Assembly (NCBI GenBank): GCA_016490735.1
Contig: JAEMWC010000082.1
Location: 1,550,001-1,614,000, forward strand
Direction: 5' to 3'
Length of the DNA: 64,000 bases
Origin: Pachyseris speciosa
Lineage: Eukaryota; Cnidaria; Anthozoa; Scleractinia; Pachyseridae
Below are positions 52,863-63,437 of this stretch, one piece after another. The notes under the pieces are model-generated. The model had not been told where the DNA came from, searched no databases, and saw only the letters and a list, made by a program, of their open reading frames with translations. The position numbers and the translations under genes are program-made. The first letter of the stretch is position 1, and every line of letters begins with the position of its first letter.

Positions 52863-53275
52863 GCAATCGGCTGCTTGTCTCTTTGTATTCCTTTGCCCAA
52901 TTTGTTATTCCTGCGATATTTGTGTTTGTTGGAGACAAAATCAGGGTCCTAATTACGTTTTTTTGCGTATTGATTCACGGCTGGCCGAGGGTAAACTGTG
53001 CCTTTCTCAGTTTCCCCTTTCATTCGATTATTTAAACTTGTTATTCTTGCGATATTTGCGATTCTTTTTAACAGCCATTTGTTTCGTTCCAGACTTAAAT
53101 TGGTCCTCAGTATTAGTTTTCCGATTTTTTGCAATTTACTGCCAGCCAAGGGCCCTCTTAGCCTTTGTCGCTTTCTACTTTTATTCATTAGGCCAATTTG
53201 TTTTTCCTGCGATTTTCCGATTCTTGCTAACTGCCATTTGTTGTTGCACACAGAATCGTTGTACTTTTGAGAAAA
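52863..53275. repeat. Satellite block 2
   Basis: The same unit as block 1, with CCCAATTTGTTATTCCTGCG, AACAGCCATTTG, GGGCCCTCTTAGCC and the variant GGTAAACTGTGCCTTTCTC that also occurs in block 3. About three units. Confidence 0.75.
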
Positions 53276-53606
53276 CCTTTCCTTTTTTGTTTTTCACCTT
53301 CTTTTTTATTACAAGAACACATAGTTACTTACATTGTACTTACCCTACTTATAGAATATGACACGATACTTACTCCACTTACAATACGATACAACACTTA
53401 CTCTACTTACAGTACAATACAATATTTACTCGACTACTTACACGATCTTTACCATGCGATTCTTACATTACATTACAAGGATGCCGTTCTGCTAATGCTG
53501 TAAAATACAACATCTTTCACTACTAACCTAGCAACATTACCATAACCGCTTACTTCTAGTAGCTAGCAACCTTTATAATTAATTCCTAAAATCATAATTA
53601 ATTACT

Positions 53607-54791
53607 TTAGTTCTGGAGGGCGTCCTTCAATGGGTTCCACTTCTTTTTAAAGGAATTAAGGGTGTTACTATCCAGAGCTATCTTCTTTTCAATTTTTATG
53701 GAGGTTAACAGTAGTTGTATATATAATTGCCGCTTAGGTAAGGAGTTTTTTAATTTACAAGTATATATGTAGTGTCTAGCAATAAGTAGTAGGTGACATA
53801 GAAGTAGATTCGACACATTTTCAACTAAACCTAGGCAGAAAGAGGGAGAGAGAAAATCGTCTTTCACATCTACAAGTTTTTGGGAAATCCATTCAAGTAA
53901 TATTTTCAAAAAAGCTTGGGTGTGTTTGCAATTCCAAAACAGGTGGACCAAAGTTTCAGTAGTTTCCCCACAGAAGGAACAAGAATCCACTTGTTTTATG
54001 CCTATCTTACAAAGAAAGTCATTTGTCGCAATTCGTCTATGCAGAAACTTAAACTGGAATACTCTGAGATTTGCTTCTCTTGTACAGAGGAATGGCAGAT
54101 AGTAAGAGTTTCTCCAATTAACGATCGAATCTCCTATTATATCCACTTCAGAAAGCCATTTTTCTTGACTCTGTAATGGTATAGAGGCCTTATTTTTCGC
54201 AAGGCGTCTGTAACATTCTTTGTTAATATTTGAGTGTGACAAAAGACTCGCTGTATTGTTTGAAGATGGGTTATCTAAGCCTGGTGAGCACATTTTCTTG
54301 AATTGTTTTAAGGCTGCTATTACTTTAAAGTACTCAAGGTAGTTGGTTTTAATATTGTATTTAACGACAAATGCATTATAGCTTAAGAAGGTCTGATGTT
54401 CACTAAGTAGATCTCTAACCTCTTTTACCCCTGCTTTAAGCCAAGGTGTGTAGAAAATGGGTCGGTTATCTATTCTAATCAGTGAGTTGTGCCATATACC
54501 CATAGAATTAAAATCAAGAATTTCCTCTCTGTAGTTTAAACTAGTCCAGTGTTCGAGAATTTCTCTCAACAAAGGGTCTCTTAGGTTAAGCTGTGGAACA
54601 TCCTGCGGTTTTAGGTTACTTAAAAACACTATTTTGCCTCCATGCTTCTGGAGGTGGAAGTCTACAAAAAGCTTCCATTTACCATGGTTGTCGTTATCTA
54701 AGTGGCCTTGAACCCACTTCATTTTTAGAGATTTGTTAAAACTTTGAATATCTATCATCTTAAGGCCTCTTTTGTCATAATCGTTGATCAT
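53607..54791 (-). CDS. LINE C-terminal region with zinc finger
   Basis: An intact 394-codon frame, the longest of the window. It has FKFLHRRIATNDFLCK and the finger CSFCGETTETLVHLFWNC near residue 275, which is the C-terminal half of L1/Tx1-type ORF2 proteins. It starts at an internal Met; the polypeptide was originally continuous with the reverse transcriptase upstream and is separated from it by a frame change near 54790. Confidence 0.8.
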   Translation of the reverse strand: MINDYDKRGLKMIDIQSFNKSLKMKWVQGHLDNDNHGKWKLFVDFHLQKHGGKIVFLSNLKPQDVPQLNLRDPLLREILEHWTSLNYREEILDFNSMGIWHNSLIRIDNRPIFYTPWLKAGVKEVRDLLSEHQTFLSYNAFVVKYNIKTNYLEYFKVIAALKQFKKMCSPGLDNPSSNNTASLLSHSNINKECYRRLAKNKASIPLQSQEKWLSEVDIIGDSIVNWRNSYYLPFLCTREANLRVFQFKFLHRRIATNDFLCKIGIKQVDSCSFCGETTETLVHLFWNCKHTQAFLKILLEWISQKLVDVKDDFLSPSFCLGLVENVSNLLLCHLLLIARHYIYTCKLKNSLPKRQLYIQLLLTSIKIEKKIALDSNTLNSFKKKWNPLKDALQN

Positions 54792-56431
54792 TTCCGTTCT
54801 CTTAATTTTGTCCCCTTTGCTGTTCCAGAGAAAATCATACAGAAGAGTGTCAATTTCTTTAAGTGCACCCTGATGCGTTGAGAAGATAGAACATGCACAA
54901 TTTGAGATACTGCTAAAGATTTTATAATCGTAATTTTACCTAGAAGAGTTAATCTTCTAGCAGACCAGCTGTTTAGAATGTTTTTTATTCTCACAATTTT
55001 TTCGGAAAAATTAACATAAAAAGCGTTCTCTTCTAAAGTCAAAAACCAGACTCCTAAGGCGTAGACGTTTTTTTAGCCCATGTTATATGTTTGTTAGAAG
55101 ACAATATAGCGTTTGAGTTTTTGAATAAGCCGATCTAGAGGGCTTCCTTTTTATCGTAATTAACTTTTAAGCCGGATATAGAGCCAAATGCGTCAAACAA
55201 GTGTAAAGTTCTTGAAAATGAGGATTGTGAGCCATCTAAGATCATCGTTGTATCATCTGCGTATTGCGAAATTTTGCATTCGGTATCCAAGATCTTGATT
55301 CCATGAACCTCGTTATCATTTCTTACTGTGCTACCCAATATTTCTGCGCATAAAATGAACAAATATGGGGAAAGAGGGCAGCCCTGTCTCACACCACGAC
55401 TTAATGTGAAGAACTCCGAGGCCCAGCAATTGTTTTGGATACAGCTGCTAATATCGGTGTAAAATAGTTTTATCCACGCAACCATGGATGGTCCAAAGTT
55501 ATAATATTTTAGGCTTTTCTCAATAAAACTCCACTCTACACTATCGAAGGCTTTCTCGAAGTCGACGAATAATAAAAGGCCAGGAATCTGTTCAGTATTT
55601 GTGTAATTTATAATACTATCTAGAAGCCTAATGTTCTCTCCAATAAAACGCTTTTTTAGAAAGCCGGTTTGGTCGTAGTTATTAATCTTTGGTAGAACTT
55701 TACGTATTCGACTAGCAATAGATTTGGTTGCAATTTTGTAATCACAGTTTAAAAGGGTAATTGGTCTCCAGTTCTTTAAAAAAAATGGCCGGTTTGTTCT
55801 TTTTTGGTAAAAGCGTGATTAATCCTCTTCTTTGAGTAATTGATAGAAGGCCTTTTGCATATGCACAATTTAATGCGTTTAATAGGTAGTGATGTATGTC
55901 ATTCCAGAAAACCTTGTAGAATTCGGCTGGGAGGCCATCGCTTCCAGGACTTTTGTTTGGTTCCATTGATTTCAAACTTTCTAGGCATTCAACTTCAGTC
56001 AGTAGACCTTCACATTCATTTTGTTCCTGTTCATCTAGCATCATACTGTTTCCTTCTGGAAAGAAGATGTCCTCGTACATATCATCAGCTTGTGGACTAC
56101 AAGAAGAATAAAGTTGTCGGTAGAAAGATTCTGCCTCTTTCAATATTTCACTGTCTGACTTAATGACACGATTGTCAGCGAGTTGAAGGCTGTTAATGGT
56201 TTTTTTATTAAAGTGTCTTTTTTCCAAATTCAGAAAATATTTCGTATTTTTCTCTCCTTCATTATACCAGCGAGACTTAGATCTTATAATCGTGCCCTGG
56301 ATTTTATGTTTGGAAATCTCTTCTTTTTGGAGAATTTTAACATCTAATTCATTTAATATGTCTGTTTTTTCTGTTTCTGGAACGTTATTTTCTTCCAGCC
56401 TCTTTTGAAGAGCTAATATATCGGCCTCCAA
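54788..56431 (-). pseudogene. LINE reverse transcriptase
   Basis: Frame 55742-56431 holds the start of the domain, with KSRWYNEGEKNTKYFLNLEK, EPNKSPGSDGLPAEFYKVFW and GLITLLPKKNKP. The middle (55490-55740) is in broken frames. Frame 55135-55485 has SRGVRQGCPLSPYLFILCAE and KISQYADDTTMIL, with the catalytic YADD present. Frame 54788-55042 completes the thumb with NSWSARRLTLLGKITIIK. Several frameshifts. Confidence 0.8.
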
Positions 56432-56552
56432 ATTGGTTTCCTGTGATTTAATTTTGGCTTTTTTTTTTTAGCATAGTAAAGCGAGCTTGATCGATTTTGT
56501 AATTTCATAGTGTCCCAGAGGAGAATAGCGTCAACTTCAGTGTCATTTTTGT

Positions 56553-56706
56553 GGGGCGACCTGCACCATTTGCAACACCTCACAAGATTGGTTCAAAACA
56601 ACAATAAACAAAGAATTAAAACAATGGAACCTAGCCATAAAACAATAGAGGTGCAACTGATAAAGATCCAGTGAAATTAGAGGTTTCAAAGAGGTGCAGC
56701 CCTACC
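56553..56706. mobile_element. 154-bp hAT-like MITE inside the LINE
   Basis: The ends read on minus GGTAGGGCTGCACCTCTTTG and, inverted, GGGGCGACCTGCACCATTTG. CATTTTTGT flanks both sides (56544-56552 and 56707-56715), a 9-base match consistent with the 8-bp duplications of hAT elements. It separates the LINE endonuclease frame, which stops inside the MITE, from the reverse transcriptase frame. Confidence 0.75.
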
Positions 56707-57063
56707 CATTTTTGTAGTCATTCGCTACTTCATTAATTGTTCCCTTGATCAAATTTACATATTCACTTTCTGACAAAAAGGAGGTATTTAGTTTCCAGAA
56801 ACCTAGACCCCTGGGGTTTGTATTGTTTGTGAGGTGTAGTGTTATAAGGGAATGATCAGTTTTGAAGCCAGGTAAAATGTCTGCTTTGGTAATTATTGTA
56901 CTTAGACTACAGCTAGTCAAAAAGAAATCTAAGCGGCAGTGTATGTCGGGTTTCCTCCTCCTCCAGGTAAACCTTTTAGCATCTGGATTGATGATACGCC
57001 AAATATCTACTAAATCTAACAAATTGGCGATGTACAAAACTTCTTTTAACGAGTTTTTATGAG
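56702..57063 (-). pseudogene. LINE endonuclease, C-terminal part
   Basis: The frame carries LDLVDIWRIINPDAKRFTW, CRLDFFLTS and PGFKTDHSLI, the last third of the apurinic-type endonuclease with its catalytic Ser-Asp-His equivalent (TDHS). The N-terminal part lies beyond the Penelope insertion at 58.5-58.95 kb. Confidence 0.8.
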
Positions 57064-57280
57064 TTGTAGGGTTTCTAATAACGGAAGCTTTAGATAAACA
57101 ATTGAGAATAAAAATTAGTGATAAAAATGGTGAATGACGTTTCGATGAATCGTTCATCATTTTCAAATTCGTAAAAACTAAAACTCAAATTCTTGTGAGT
57201 TCTTTATATGCTAAAATGTGTGTGGGAATCTCGTTGCATGTAATTAAAAACGCTACAATGTGGAACGTAGAAAGTGATAA

Positions 57281-57898
57281 TTAGGTACTAAATAGTTTTA
57301 CTTTGACTGAATCAGATTGAGTGTTCAGCTTAGGTTTCATTTCTTGGATAAAAAGCATTTCGTAAATTAAGCATTCAAATTTCCCACGACATTTCTTTAG
57401 AATGGTGAATTGTTCCTGAAGATCTTTGTTTCTCAGATTGTGCGCGTCACGCAGGTGTTTTCCAATAGCAGAGTGTTTGTGTTCCTCAATGCGTTGAAAA
57501 AGGTGTCGGCGAGTATAGCCAACATAATCTGCATCACACAGATCACATTTGAATTTATAGACAACGCATTGTTGATTTATTAACGGTGGTTTGGCCTCTG
57601 CTACTTTGATGTCGTCGGCAATTTTCTTGCTTGTAAACACTGGGCGTAGATCGCTGTTTACTTTCTTTCCAAGATCGGACAGCTGTCTTCGTACAACGTC
57701 GGCTGATCTTTGATCCTTGAACGGCAGAATAATTCGAACGGGCGCATTTGCTTGAACATCGCGAACTTGTTGTTGATTTCGCGACTCGATGAATCTAGAA
57801 AGCGAAGATAAGTTACCTTCTAGAAAGCGAAGATAAGTTACCTTCCTTTTATAAGAGATACGTGGATGACACCTTAGCCGTGGTAAAAGATATTCCAA
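57281..57898 (-). pseudogene. Penelope copy 1: linker and GIY-YIG endonuclease
   Basis: The frame has RFIESRNQQQVRDVQANAPV followed by a linker and the CDLCDADYVGYTRRHLFQRI phrase, a GIY-YIG variant with its preceding C-x-x-C, then HLRDAHNL and ECLIYEMLFIQE with the catalytic Glu. This is the C-terminal half of a Penelope protein. The reverse transcriptase half is absent. The first 25 codons run into antisense sequence of copy 2 and are not part of the protein. Confidence 0.8.
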
Positions 57899-58275
57899 CT
57901 GCTACGGCTTTCCTGGCAACATTAAACGAAGCACACCCGGCAATCAGCTTCACGATGGAAGTTGCAAATAACAACAAACTACCTTTCATCGGAATGGAAC
58001 TCATAAAGATTGGGAAACAGCTGAAAACATGTGTCCACAGGAAAACAACAAATAAAGGCCTACTTCTCCACTATCAAAGCCATGTTGATGCCCGTTACAA
58101 ACGATCCCTTCTAATGACTATGTTAAACCGAGCCCACTGTCTCTCATCTTCACTTGATCTATTTGCTGAAGAATGTGACAACTTGAAAGGGATCTTCTTA
58201 AAACTGAAGTACCCAGATAATCTTATTAATTCCACAATAACTAGATTCATCGAGTCGCGAAATCAACAAACCTAA
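57859..58275 (+). pseudogene. Penelope copy 2: end of reverse transcriptase
   Basis: The frame begins at YVDDTLAVVKDI (57859), with the catalytic YVDD just inside the junction. It continues with FTMEVANNNKLPFIGMEL, the thumb, and RFIESRNQQ, then breaks directly into the sequence of the C-terminal SDSVK. The linker and endonuclease present in copy 1 are deleted here, so the two copies carry complementary halves. Confidence 0.8.
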
Positions 58276-58490
58276 TCTGATTCAGTCAAAGCAAAACTAT
58301 TTAGTACCTAATTATCACTTTCTACGTTCCACATTGTAGCGTTTTTAATTACATGCAACGAGATTCCCACACACATTTTAGCATATAAAGAACTCACAAG
58401 AATTTGAGTTTTAGTTTTTACGAATTTGAAAATGATGAACGATTCATCGAAACGTCATTCACAATTTTTATCACTAATTTGTAGGGTTTC

Positions 58491-58955
58491 GTCCTATTTT
58501 GTCTTTTTCGACCTCCAGAACTAAGTTTAAATCACCTCCGAGGACTATCTCTCCGCAGTTGAAAGAGAGAAGCTGGCTTAGCACATTCTTAAAAAAGGTA
58601 GGGTTGTCGTCATTTGGCGCATAGATATTTATTAGAGTCAAACTTTTTCCTTCCGTTTTGATGTCCGCTATAACCAGTCTTCCCTCTGGATCGGAAAATT
58701 GTTTAAGAATTTGGAATTCAAAATTGTTATTAAAAAGAATACAAGTTCCGGCACTTGCATTTGAAAAGCTGCTAAAAATAGCTGAGAAGCCCCATTCTGA
58801 AGTCCACCAGTTTTCTTTCTCTTTAGTACAATGGACTTCTTGAAGAAAATAAATTGCATAGCTTTTCATTTTGAGCCACCGAAAGATCTCACGCCTTTTA
58901 ATGGTGTTTGACAGCCCAAAATCTTCACAAAATCTTCAGCAAAGTGATGATTGTA
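58491..58955 (-). pseudogene. LINE endonuclease, N-terminal part
   Basis: Frame 58474-58869, whose last codons past 58491 are Penelope sequence, reads YFLQEVHCTKEKENWW, GTCILFNN, LTLINIYAPNDDN and EIVLGGDLNLVLEVEKDK. These contain the catalytic Glu (LQEVH) and the Asn/Asp pair GGDLN. The start upstream at about 58955 includes IKRREIFRWLKMKSYAI. The frame joins the C-terminal part across the Penelope insertion. Confidence 0.8.
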
Positions 58956-59335
58956 ATGCAATACGGATAAATACTATTGGTAGGACTGTTGAAGCGGTAA
59001 AGATATGCAAAAGCGTTAGCACCTTGAAAAGCGAGGCGATAGTTTTTGACACGAACAGAGAAAAATAGGAGGACGAAAAAAAGTATAAACAAACACAGAT
59101 ATACACACACACATACGACTAAAAAAACCAAAATAAGTCTGGGAAAAGGCATTACAGATTGGAAAATGATCTTCCCAACACCAGCTATGGAAATTGGAAC
59201 GCGATATCAGCTATTTCAAGGCTCCTTATTATGGTGGCAGAATATTTTGAAAAACAAAACAACAAAATAACAGAAATTCAACAATTCGCAAAAAGGATAT
59301 ACTGATCCAGTCAAAATTACTGCAAGGGCTGCTCT
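58956..59335. other. 5-prime part of the LINE, no ORF1
   Basis: Sequence upstream of the endonuclease. There are only low-complexity frames, including a hydrophobic 75-codon minus frame. The LINE is either 5-prime truncated here or its first ORF has decayed. Confidence 0.35.
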
Positions 59336-59379
59336 GGAGCAACATATTTGCCGTTGACAAATAGTTTGTCCGGGTTTGC

Positions 59380-60005
59380 TTTGCTAAAATACGCCCTAGT
59401 AGCCTTTGTCACTTTTTTTCTTGTATTCCTTAGCCCAACTTGTTACTCTTGCCATATTCCGATTCTTGCCAACTGCCATTTGTCGTTGCACACAAAATCG
59501 TTGTCTATTATGCGAAATCCCTGCCTGCCAAGGGTCCTCTTAGCTTTTGTCACTTTCTTCTTGTATTCCTTTGCCCAATTTGTTATTCTTGCTGTAATTG
59601 CGATTCTTGCTAACAGCCATTTTGCCGTTGCAGACAAAATCCTTGTTACTTTTGCGAATTTTTTGGCTTGACGGAAGCCTGCAGTACCTTTGCATACCTT
59701 TTTCTTGCGATATTTTCGTTTCTTTGTAACAGGCATTTTGTCGTTGCAGACACAACAAGTCCTTGTCACTTTTGCAAATTCCCAGCCTAACAAGGGCCCT
59801 CTTAGCATTTGTGACTTTTTCATTAGATTTGATACTCTTGTGATATTTGAGATTGTAAGTAAGTTTGTAAGCCTTGTAAGTTTTGCGATTATTGCCAATT
59901 TCAAGGCTTGCTTAGGGCAAACTGTGCCTTTTTCTGTTTCCTGTTTAATTCCTTTGTTAAATTTGTTATTTTTTCTCAACGGGCAGAATGCCTATTGTTG
60001 TCAAG
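59380..60005. repeat. Satellite block 3
   Basis: The same unit as blocks 1 and 2. AGCCTTTGTCAC at 59401 and AGCTTTTGTCAC at 59540 are one 139-base period apart. Further units reach 60000 and include CAAACTGTGCCTTTTTCTG, shared with block 2. The 178-codon minus ORF here reads the satellite. Confidence 0.8.
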
Positions 60006-60078
60006 ACATTTACTTACAGTTCAAGAAACGTTCCAGGACTGTCATATTGATCGTTATTATTTAAAGACGCGCAGTGTT

Positions 60079-60206
60079 TGTAACGGGAGCGAAGCGCACA
60101 CAAAGTTGCGATTTTTCAAGTATATTTATTCCGATTGCCCATCGTTCTACTCCGATTACATAGTTAAAGATTAACTCTGTATAAACTTAGATCATCGATC
60201 GTTACA
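60079..60206 (-). repeat. 3-prime LTR of the gypsy element (128 bp)
   Basis: On minus it begins TGTAACGATCGATGATC and ends GCTCCCGTTACA, giving the usual TG...CA ends. A purine run (CTTAAGGAAGGGAGGA, minus) directly precedes it at 60207-60222. GTGTT at 60074-60078 would be the 5-bp target duplication; its partner is outside the window. 128 bp is short for a gypsy LTR. Confidence 0.75.
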
Positions 60207-60222
60207 TCCTCCCTTCCTTAAG
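60207..60222 (-). other. Polypurine tract of the gypsy element
   Basis: AAGGAAGGGAGGA on minus, adjacent to the LTR. It is the plus-strand primer site in reverse transcription, as known for LTR elements. Confidence 0.7.
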
Positions 60223-60355
60223 AAAGCCAGCAAGGGTTCGAAATATAAGCCAAAATCGTCTCAATTTTGATAATCAAAGGTAATATCAATGCAATTCACT
60301 AAATCACGTTAGTCAAATCCGATCCAATGTCATTGTTTAAAGTAAGAGTTCAGTC

Positions 60356-60703
60356 CTATGTCATGACAAAATCCTGGATCTCTTGGGTCTTAAACAGACT
60401 CGATCGCTTCGCCTCTTGATTACTGGCTTGTCGGCTGTAGTAATTAGTGGCGGTGCTCTGCTTGGTGGTAACAGGGCGCTCCATAGCAACTGGGTCGTTC
60501 GCTTTTACGACTCTCGTAGGCCCATTGTAGGAACTATCGCTCGGCTGATTCACTGTGTTCTGGTCCACTGGTTGTTCCTCAACTTCACTACTCTGCGGAG
60601 GGGACACTTTTCTTAGGTGTCTCCGGTTACGAATGTAAGTTTGGCCATCGGATTCAACTTCATACGATCTGATGCCAACTTTACGGATAACGTGGGCTTT
60701 CCT
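60356..60703 (-). pseudogene. gypsy integrase C-terminal tail
   Basis: Frame 60356-60607 has a Ser/Pro/Thr-rich tail (PSDSSYNGPTRVV) typical of the end of gypsy polyproteins. The short segment to 60703, with VNPMAKLTFV-like coding in other frames, includes the KVG.R.YEVES region and connects to the integrase core, separated from it by a frame change. Confidence 0.55.
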
Positions 60704-61414
60704 TCACGTATGATCGTTTAGAGCATGAAGTTGCATGACGACAGGGTCACCATCTTTTAAATGGTCCAGGTCTCTTGCTCCCTGTTGTAGTACTTCTGTT
60801 TGCCGCGTTTGTCTCCTTCTGATTTTCTCGTGTACTCCTGAGACAATTTCCGGGTCCAGCAGCTTTGATGATGTTTTCATGGTAGTCTTGGTGCGTCTGT
60901 TCATTAGTCGCTGGGCGGGACTGGTGTCCAGGCCTTCCTGAGGAGTGTTCCTGTAGTCCAGTAGGATGAGGGATGGATCTCTCTTTGTGGCCTCAGCAAC
61001 TAGTAGGACTTTCTTGGCACGCTTTACAGGAGATTCTGCCATCCCGTTGGACTGGTGGTGATAGGGACTCGTAAGCGTGTGCTTGAATCCGTAGTTCTCA
61101 GCAAAACTGTGGAACTCGTGGGACCTGAACTGGGGGCCTTGATCGGAGACCAACTCGTCTGGAATTCCATATCGAGCCTTGTGTGCTTTGAGCTTCAGGA
61201 TCACCGCTTTTGTTGTCCTGTCGTACAGCCGGTCAATTTCAAATTCGAAATTCACGAGGTAACTCTTCTGCTTGTATTCGAAGAGATCTGCAGCAACCTT
61301 CGCCCAAGGACGATTGGGTATGGCGTGGCTGATGAGGGTTTCTTTGGGCTGTTTTGGCGCAAACTGCGGACAGACATCGCATTTAGAGATGTGGTCCCTT
61401 ATTTCACTCGTCAT
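60704..61414 (-). pseudogene. gypsy integrase, catalytic triad present
   Basis: The start of the frame is in the zinc-binding region (CDVCPQFAPKQPKE). Core boxes are VAADLFEYKQKSYLV (Asp), VSDQGPQFRSHEF (Asp) and HHQSNGMAESPVKRAKK (Glu), so the D-D-E residues are all visible. The distance and order fit the family. About 20 residues around FEIDRLYDRTTK are less regular. It is cut off from RNase H by a stop near 61415. Confidence 0.85.
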
Positions 61415-61420
61415 GTTTGG

Positions 61421-62263
61421 CTAGTGGAGGGTTTCTCTTGCCCGCCTTAGAGCTGCATGGAGTTCCTTAACGGTTTGTCTTCTTAGAGACTTCGGGACAA
61501 TAAGGCGATCTCCACGGAATATTAAACCATCCTGCGTCACCAGTTCATCTCTCAAATGATAGTATGGAACTGTCGCTGGAGAGAGGCGGCTCTTTTCGCC
61601 ATACCATCCCTTCTTGATCATAATTTTCACAGCTTGTAGTGTCTCGTCTGAATCGGTTTCGACGTGGCACTTGTTCACTTGGGCTTCTTGTGCTAACAAA
61701 TGGTTTATTTCGTCGAGTCCTTCATCGGTTTGTAGCTCTTGTTCAAACGTGGAGCGGACGTGTGACACCTTGGCTGCGGTCGCACCGTCTTCGGCTTCTA
61801 AATAGTGCGGGCTGAGAGTATCGGCCAGATACATCTCTTTCCCTTTTTTGTACCGTATGACAAGGTCATAACTCTGTAATCTCATGAGCATCTTTTGTAA
61901 ACGCTTTGGAGCCGATGCAAGAGGTTTGGAAAATATCGTTTCCAGTGGCTTGTGGTCACTTTCTATATTTACACGCCTTCCATAGGTGAACTGATGGTAT
62001 CTTTCTACTCAAAACACGATAGCCAAAAGTTCCTTTTCAATTTGGGTGTGATTTCTTTTTGTGGTTGTTAGCGCTCGACTTGCATACGCGACAGGCTTGT
62101 CATCTTGCATCAATGCTGCTCCTAATCCGGTTACACTTGCGTCGCATTGAAGTACCAACTTGGCTTCAGGGTCATAGTACTTGAGGACAGCGGGTGATGT
62201 GACCAATCGCTTGGTTTTTGTAAATGCTGTCATGGGCCTTCCCCCAGACGAAGTCAGCATCAT
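61421..62263 (-). pseudogene. gypsy RNase H and connecting region
   Basis: Frame 62009-62263 has VLQCDASVTGLGAALMQDDK (catalytic Asp) and QIEKELLAIVF (catalytic Glu). After a break near 62000 the frame 61421-61891 runs SYDLVIRYKKGKEMYLADTLS and on to DRLIVPKSLRRQTVKELH, the beginning of the integrase zinc finger. Confidence 0.8.
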
Positions 62264-62360
62264 CTCGAGTGAGTTGTCTTAAGGGCTCTGCGACATCGGA
62301 CAACTTGGGTAGGAACTTGACAAGGTAATTTGCTGTGCCTAGGAGTCGTCGTACTCCAGA

Positions 62361-63437
62361 CTAATCTGTGGGGTTCTTCATTCCTGTGATAGAAGAGATC
62401 TTTGATGGATCAGCTGTGACACCTTCTGAGGTAAGGGCGTGACTAATGTAGGGTATCGATGTCTTCTTCAGCTCAATCTCGGCTTGATTCAGCTTCCGTT
62501 CTCTGCAACGAGTCAAGAGAGATGTTAGCTTCCTATTATGGTCTGCAATGGCTTCAGGCATGCTATCACCGTTTCCAATTACGAGGATATCGTGCACTAC
62601 TGTTTTGACACCATCAAGACTTCGATAGCTTGATCTAGGCGGCTCTGGAGGATTTCTCCTGCTTGCTGGGGCTATACCGAATGGCATGCGTTTCCATTTG
62701 TAGCGACCAAAGGGTGTGGCGAAGGTTGTGAGGCGAGATGAGGTCTCGTTTAACTTTACTTGCCAGTACCCGCTTTTGCAATCGACTTTGGTAAAAACTT
62801 TTGCCTTTCCTAACTCTGGGAGAGCTTCTTCGATGACTGGTAAGGGATACTTGCACCTCTTGAGGACTTTGTTGAGTGGCTTAGGGTCCAAACTTAGACG
62901 AATGTCTCCGTTGCTCTTTTTGGCTACTACTATGGCGCTGATCCAATCAGTTGGAAAGTCAACCTTCTCGATAATTCCATCCTCCTGCAGTTTGTCTAAG
63001 TGCTGCTTGAGCGGTTGTTTCAACGCTTCCGGGATCCTACGGGGAGACAACTGAATGGGGGTTGCGTAGTCTTCGACTTCAAGTTGGAGTTCCGGTCCGA
63101 GCTCTCCAAGGCCTTCAAGTACATCGGGGTACTTGCTGAGTATGTCACTGATTGATAAGCCTTGTTCACTAGGCTTGTTGGGATTCATGGATGTTTCCAC
63201 GGTATGTGCGTGAATCTCTCGAGGTTTGGGCGCTGCTAAACTGTTATGTAATTGTTCAAAGTAGATATCAAGAAATCCCATCTGCTGTGCAGCTTGGCTC
63301 CCAATGAGGTTAGCACAATTTTCATCTGGTACGACCATGAAGGTGACCTTGTCCTTTTGATTACTTCTGGGGTTGCAAACTTGGATTTTACATTTTCCAA
63401 TAGGACGTAAAGTAGTGGAATTGAACATCTTCAGCAT
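62361..63437 (-). pseudogene. gypsy reverse transcriptase, catalytic box altered
   Basis: A 358-codon frame beginning in the protease linker. Fingers and palm are clear, with LQEDGIIEKVDFPTDWIS, DIRLSLDPKPLNKVLKR, FTKVDCKSGYWQVKL and YKWKRMPFGIAPA. After that the text is disordered (RRNPPEPPRSSYRSLDG), which indicates a pair of compensating shifts. The YVDD position reads VHDI, so the second Asp is lost. Thumb and connection follow with HNRKLTSLLTRCRERKLN. The change makes the enzyme inactive. Confidence 0.85.

Larger units (their letters stand above)
57076..58478. mobile_element. Penelope-like element pair in head-to-head orientation
   Basis: Two partial copies face away from each other from a junction near 57840. 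Both end in the same 180-190-bp 3-prime region (57107-57295 inverted, 58296-58478 direct). A 12-base target duplication TTGTAGGGTTTC lies at 57064-57075 and 58479-58490. The minus copy has an extra tail of about 31-36 bases between its 3-prime end and the duplication. A 25-base unit ending TAAGTTACC is repeated in tandem at the junction. This matches the inverted, truncated-copy structure known for Penelope elements. Confidence 0.8.
53280..59335 (-). mobile_element. Tx1/L1-like non-LTR retrotransposon, nested by two later elements
   Basis: The minus order is endonuclease, reverse transcriptase and a C-terminal domain with a CCHC-type zinc finger, then a 3-prime UTR running to TGTAATGTAATGTAAG. 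About 4.5 kb of its own sequence remains after subtracting a 154-bp MITE and a 1.4-kb Penelope insertion. No first ORF (gag-like) is recognisable upstream of the endonuclease. Confidence 0.8.

Noticed and set aside
59443..59979. Basic nuclear protein on minus
   Set aside because: Translation of satellite block 3; reported only as a curiosity.
47376..60005. CRISPR-like array
   Set aside because: Units are long, degenerate and contiguous without unique spacers, and the genome is eukaryotic.
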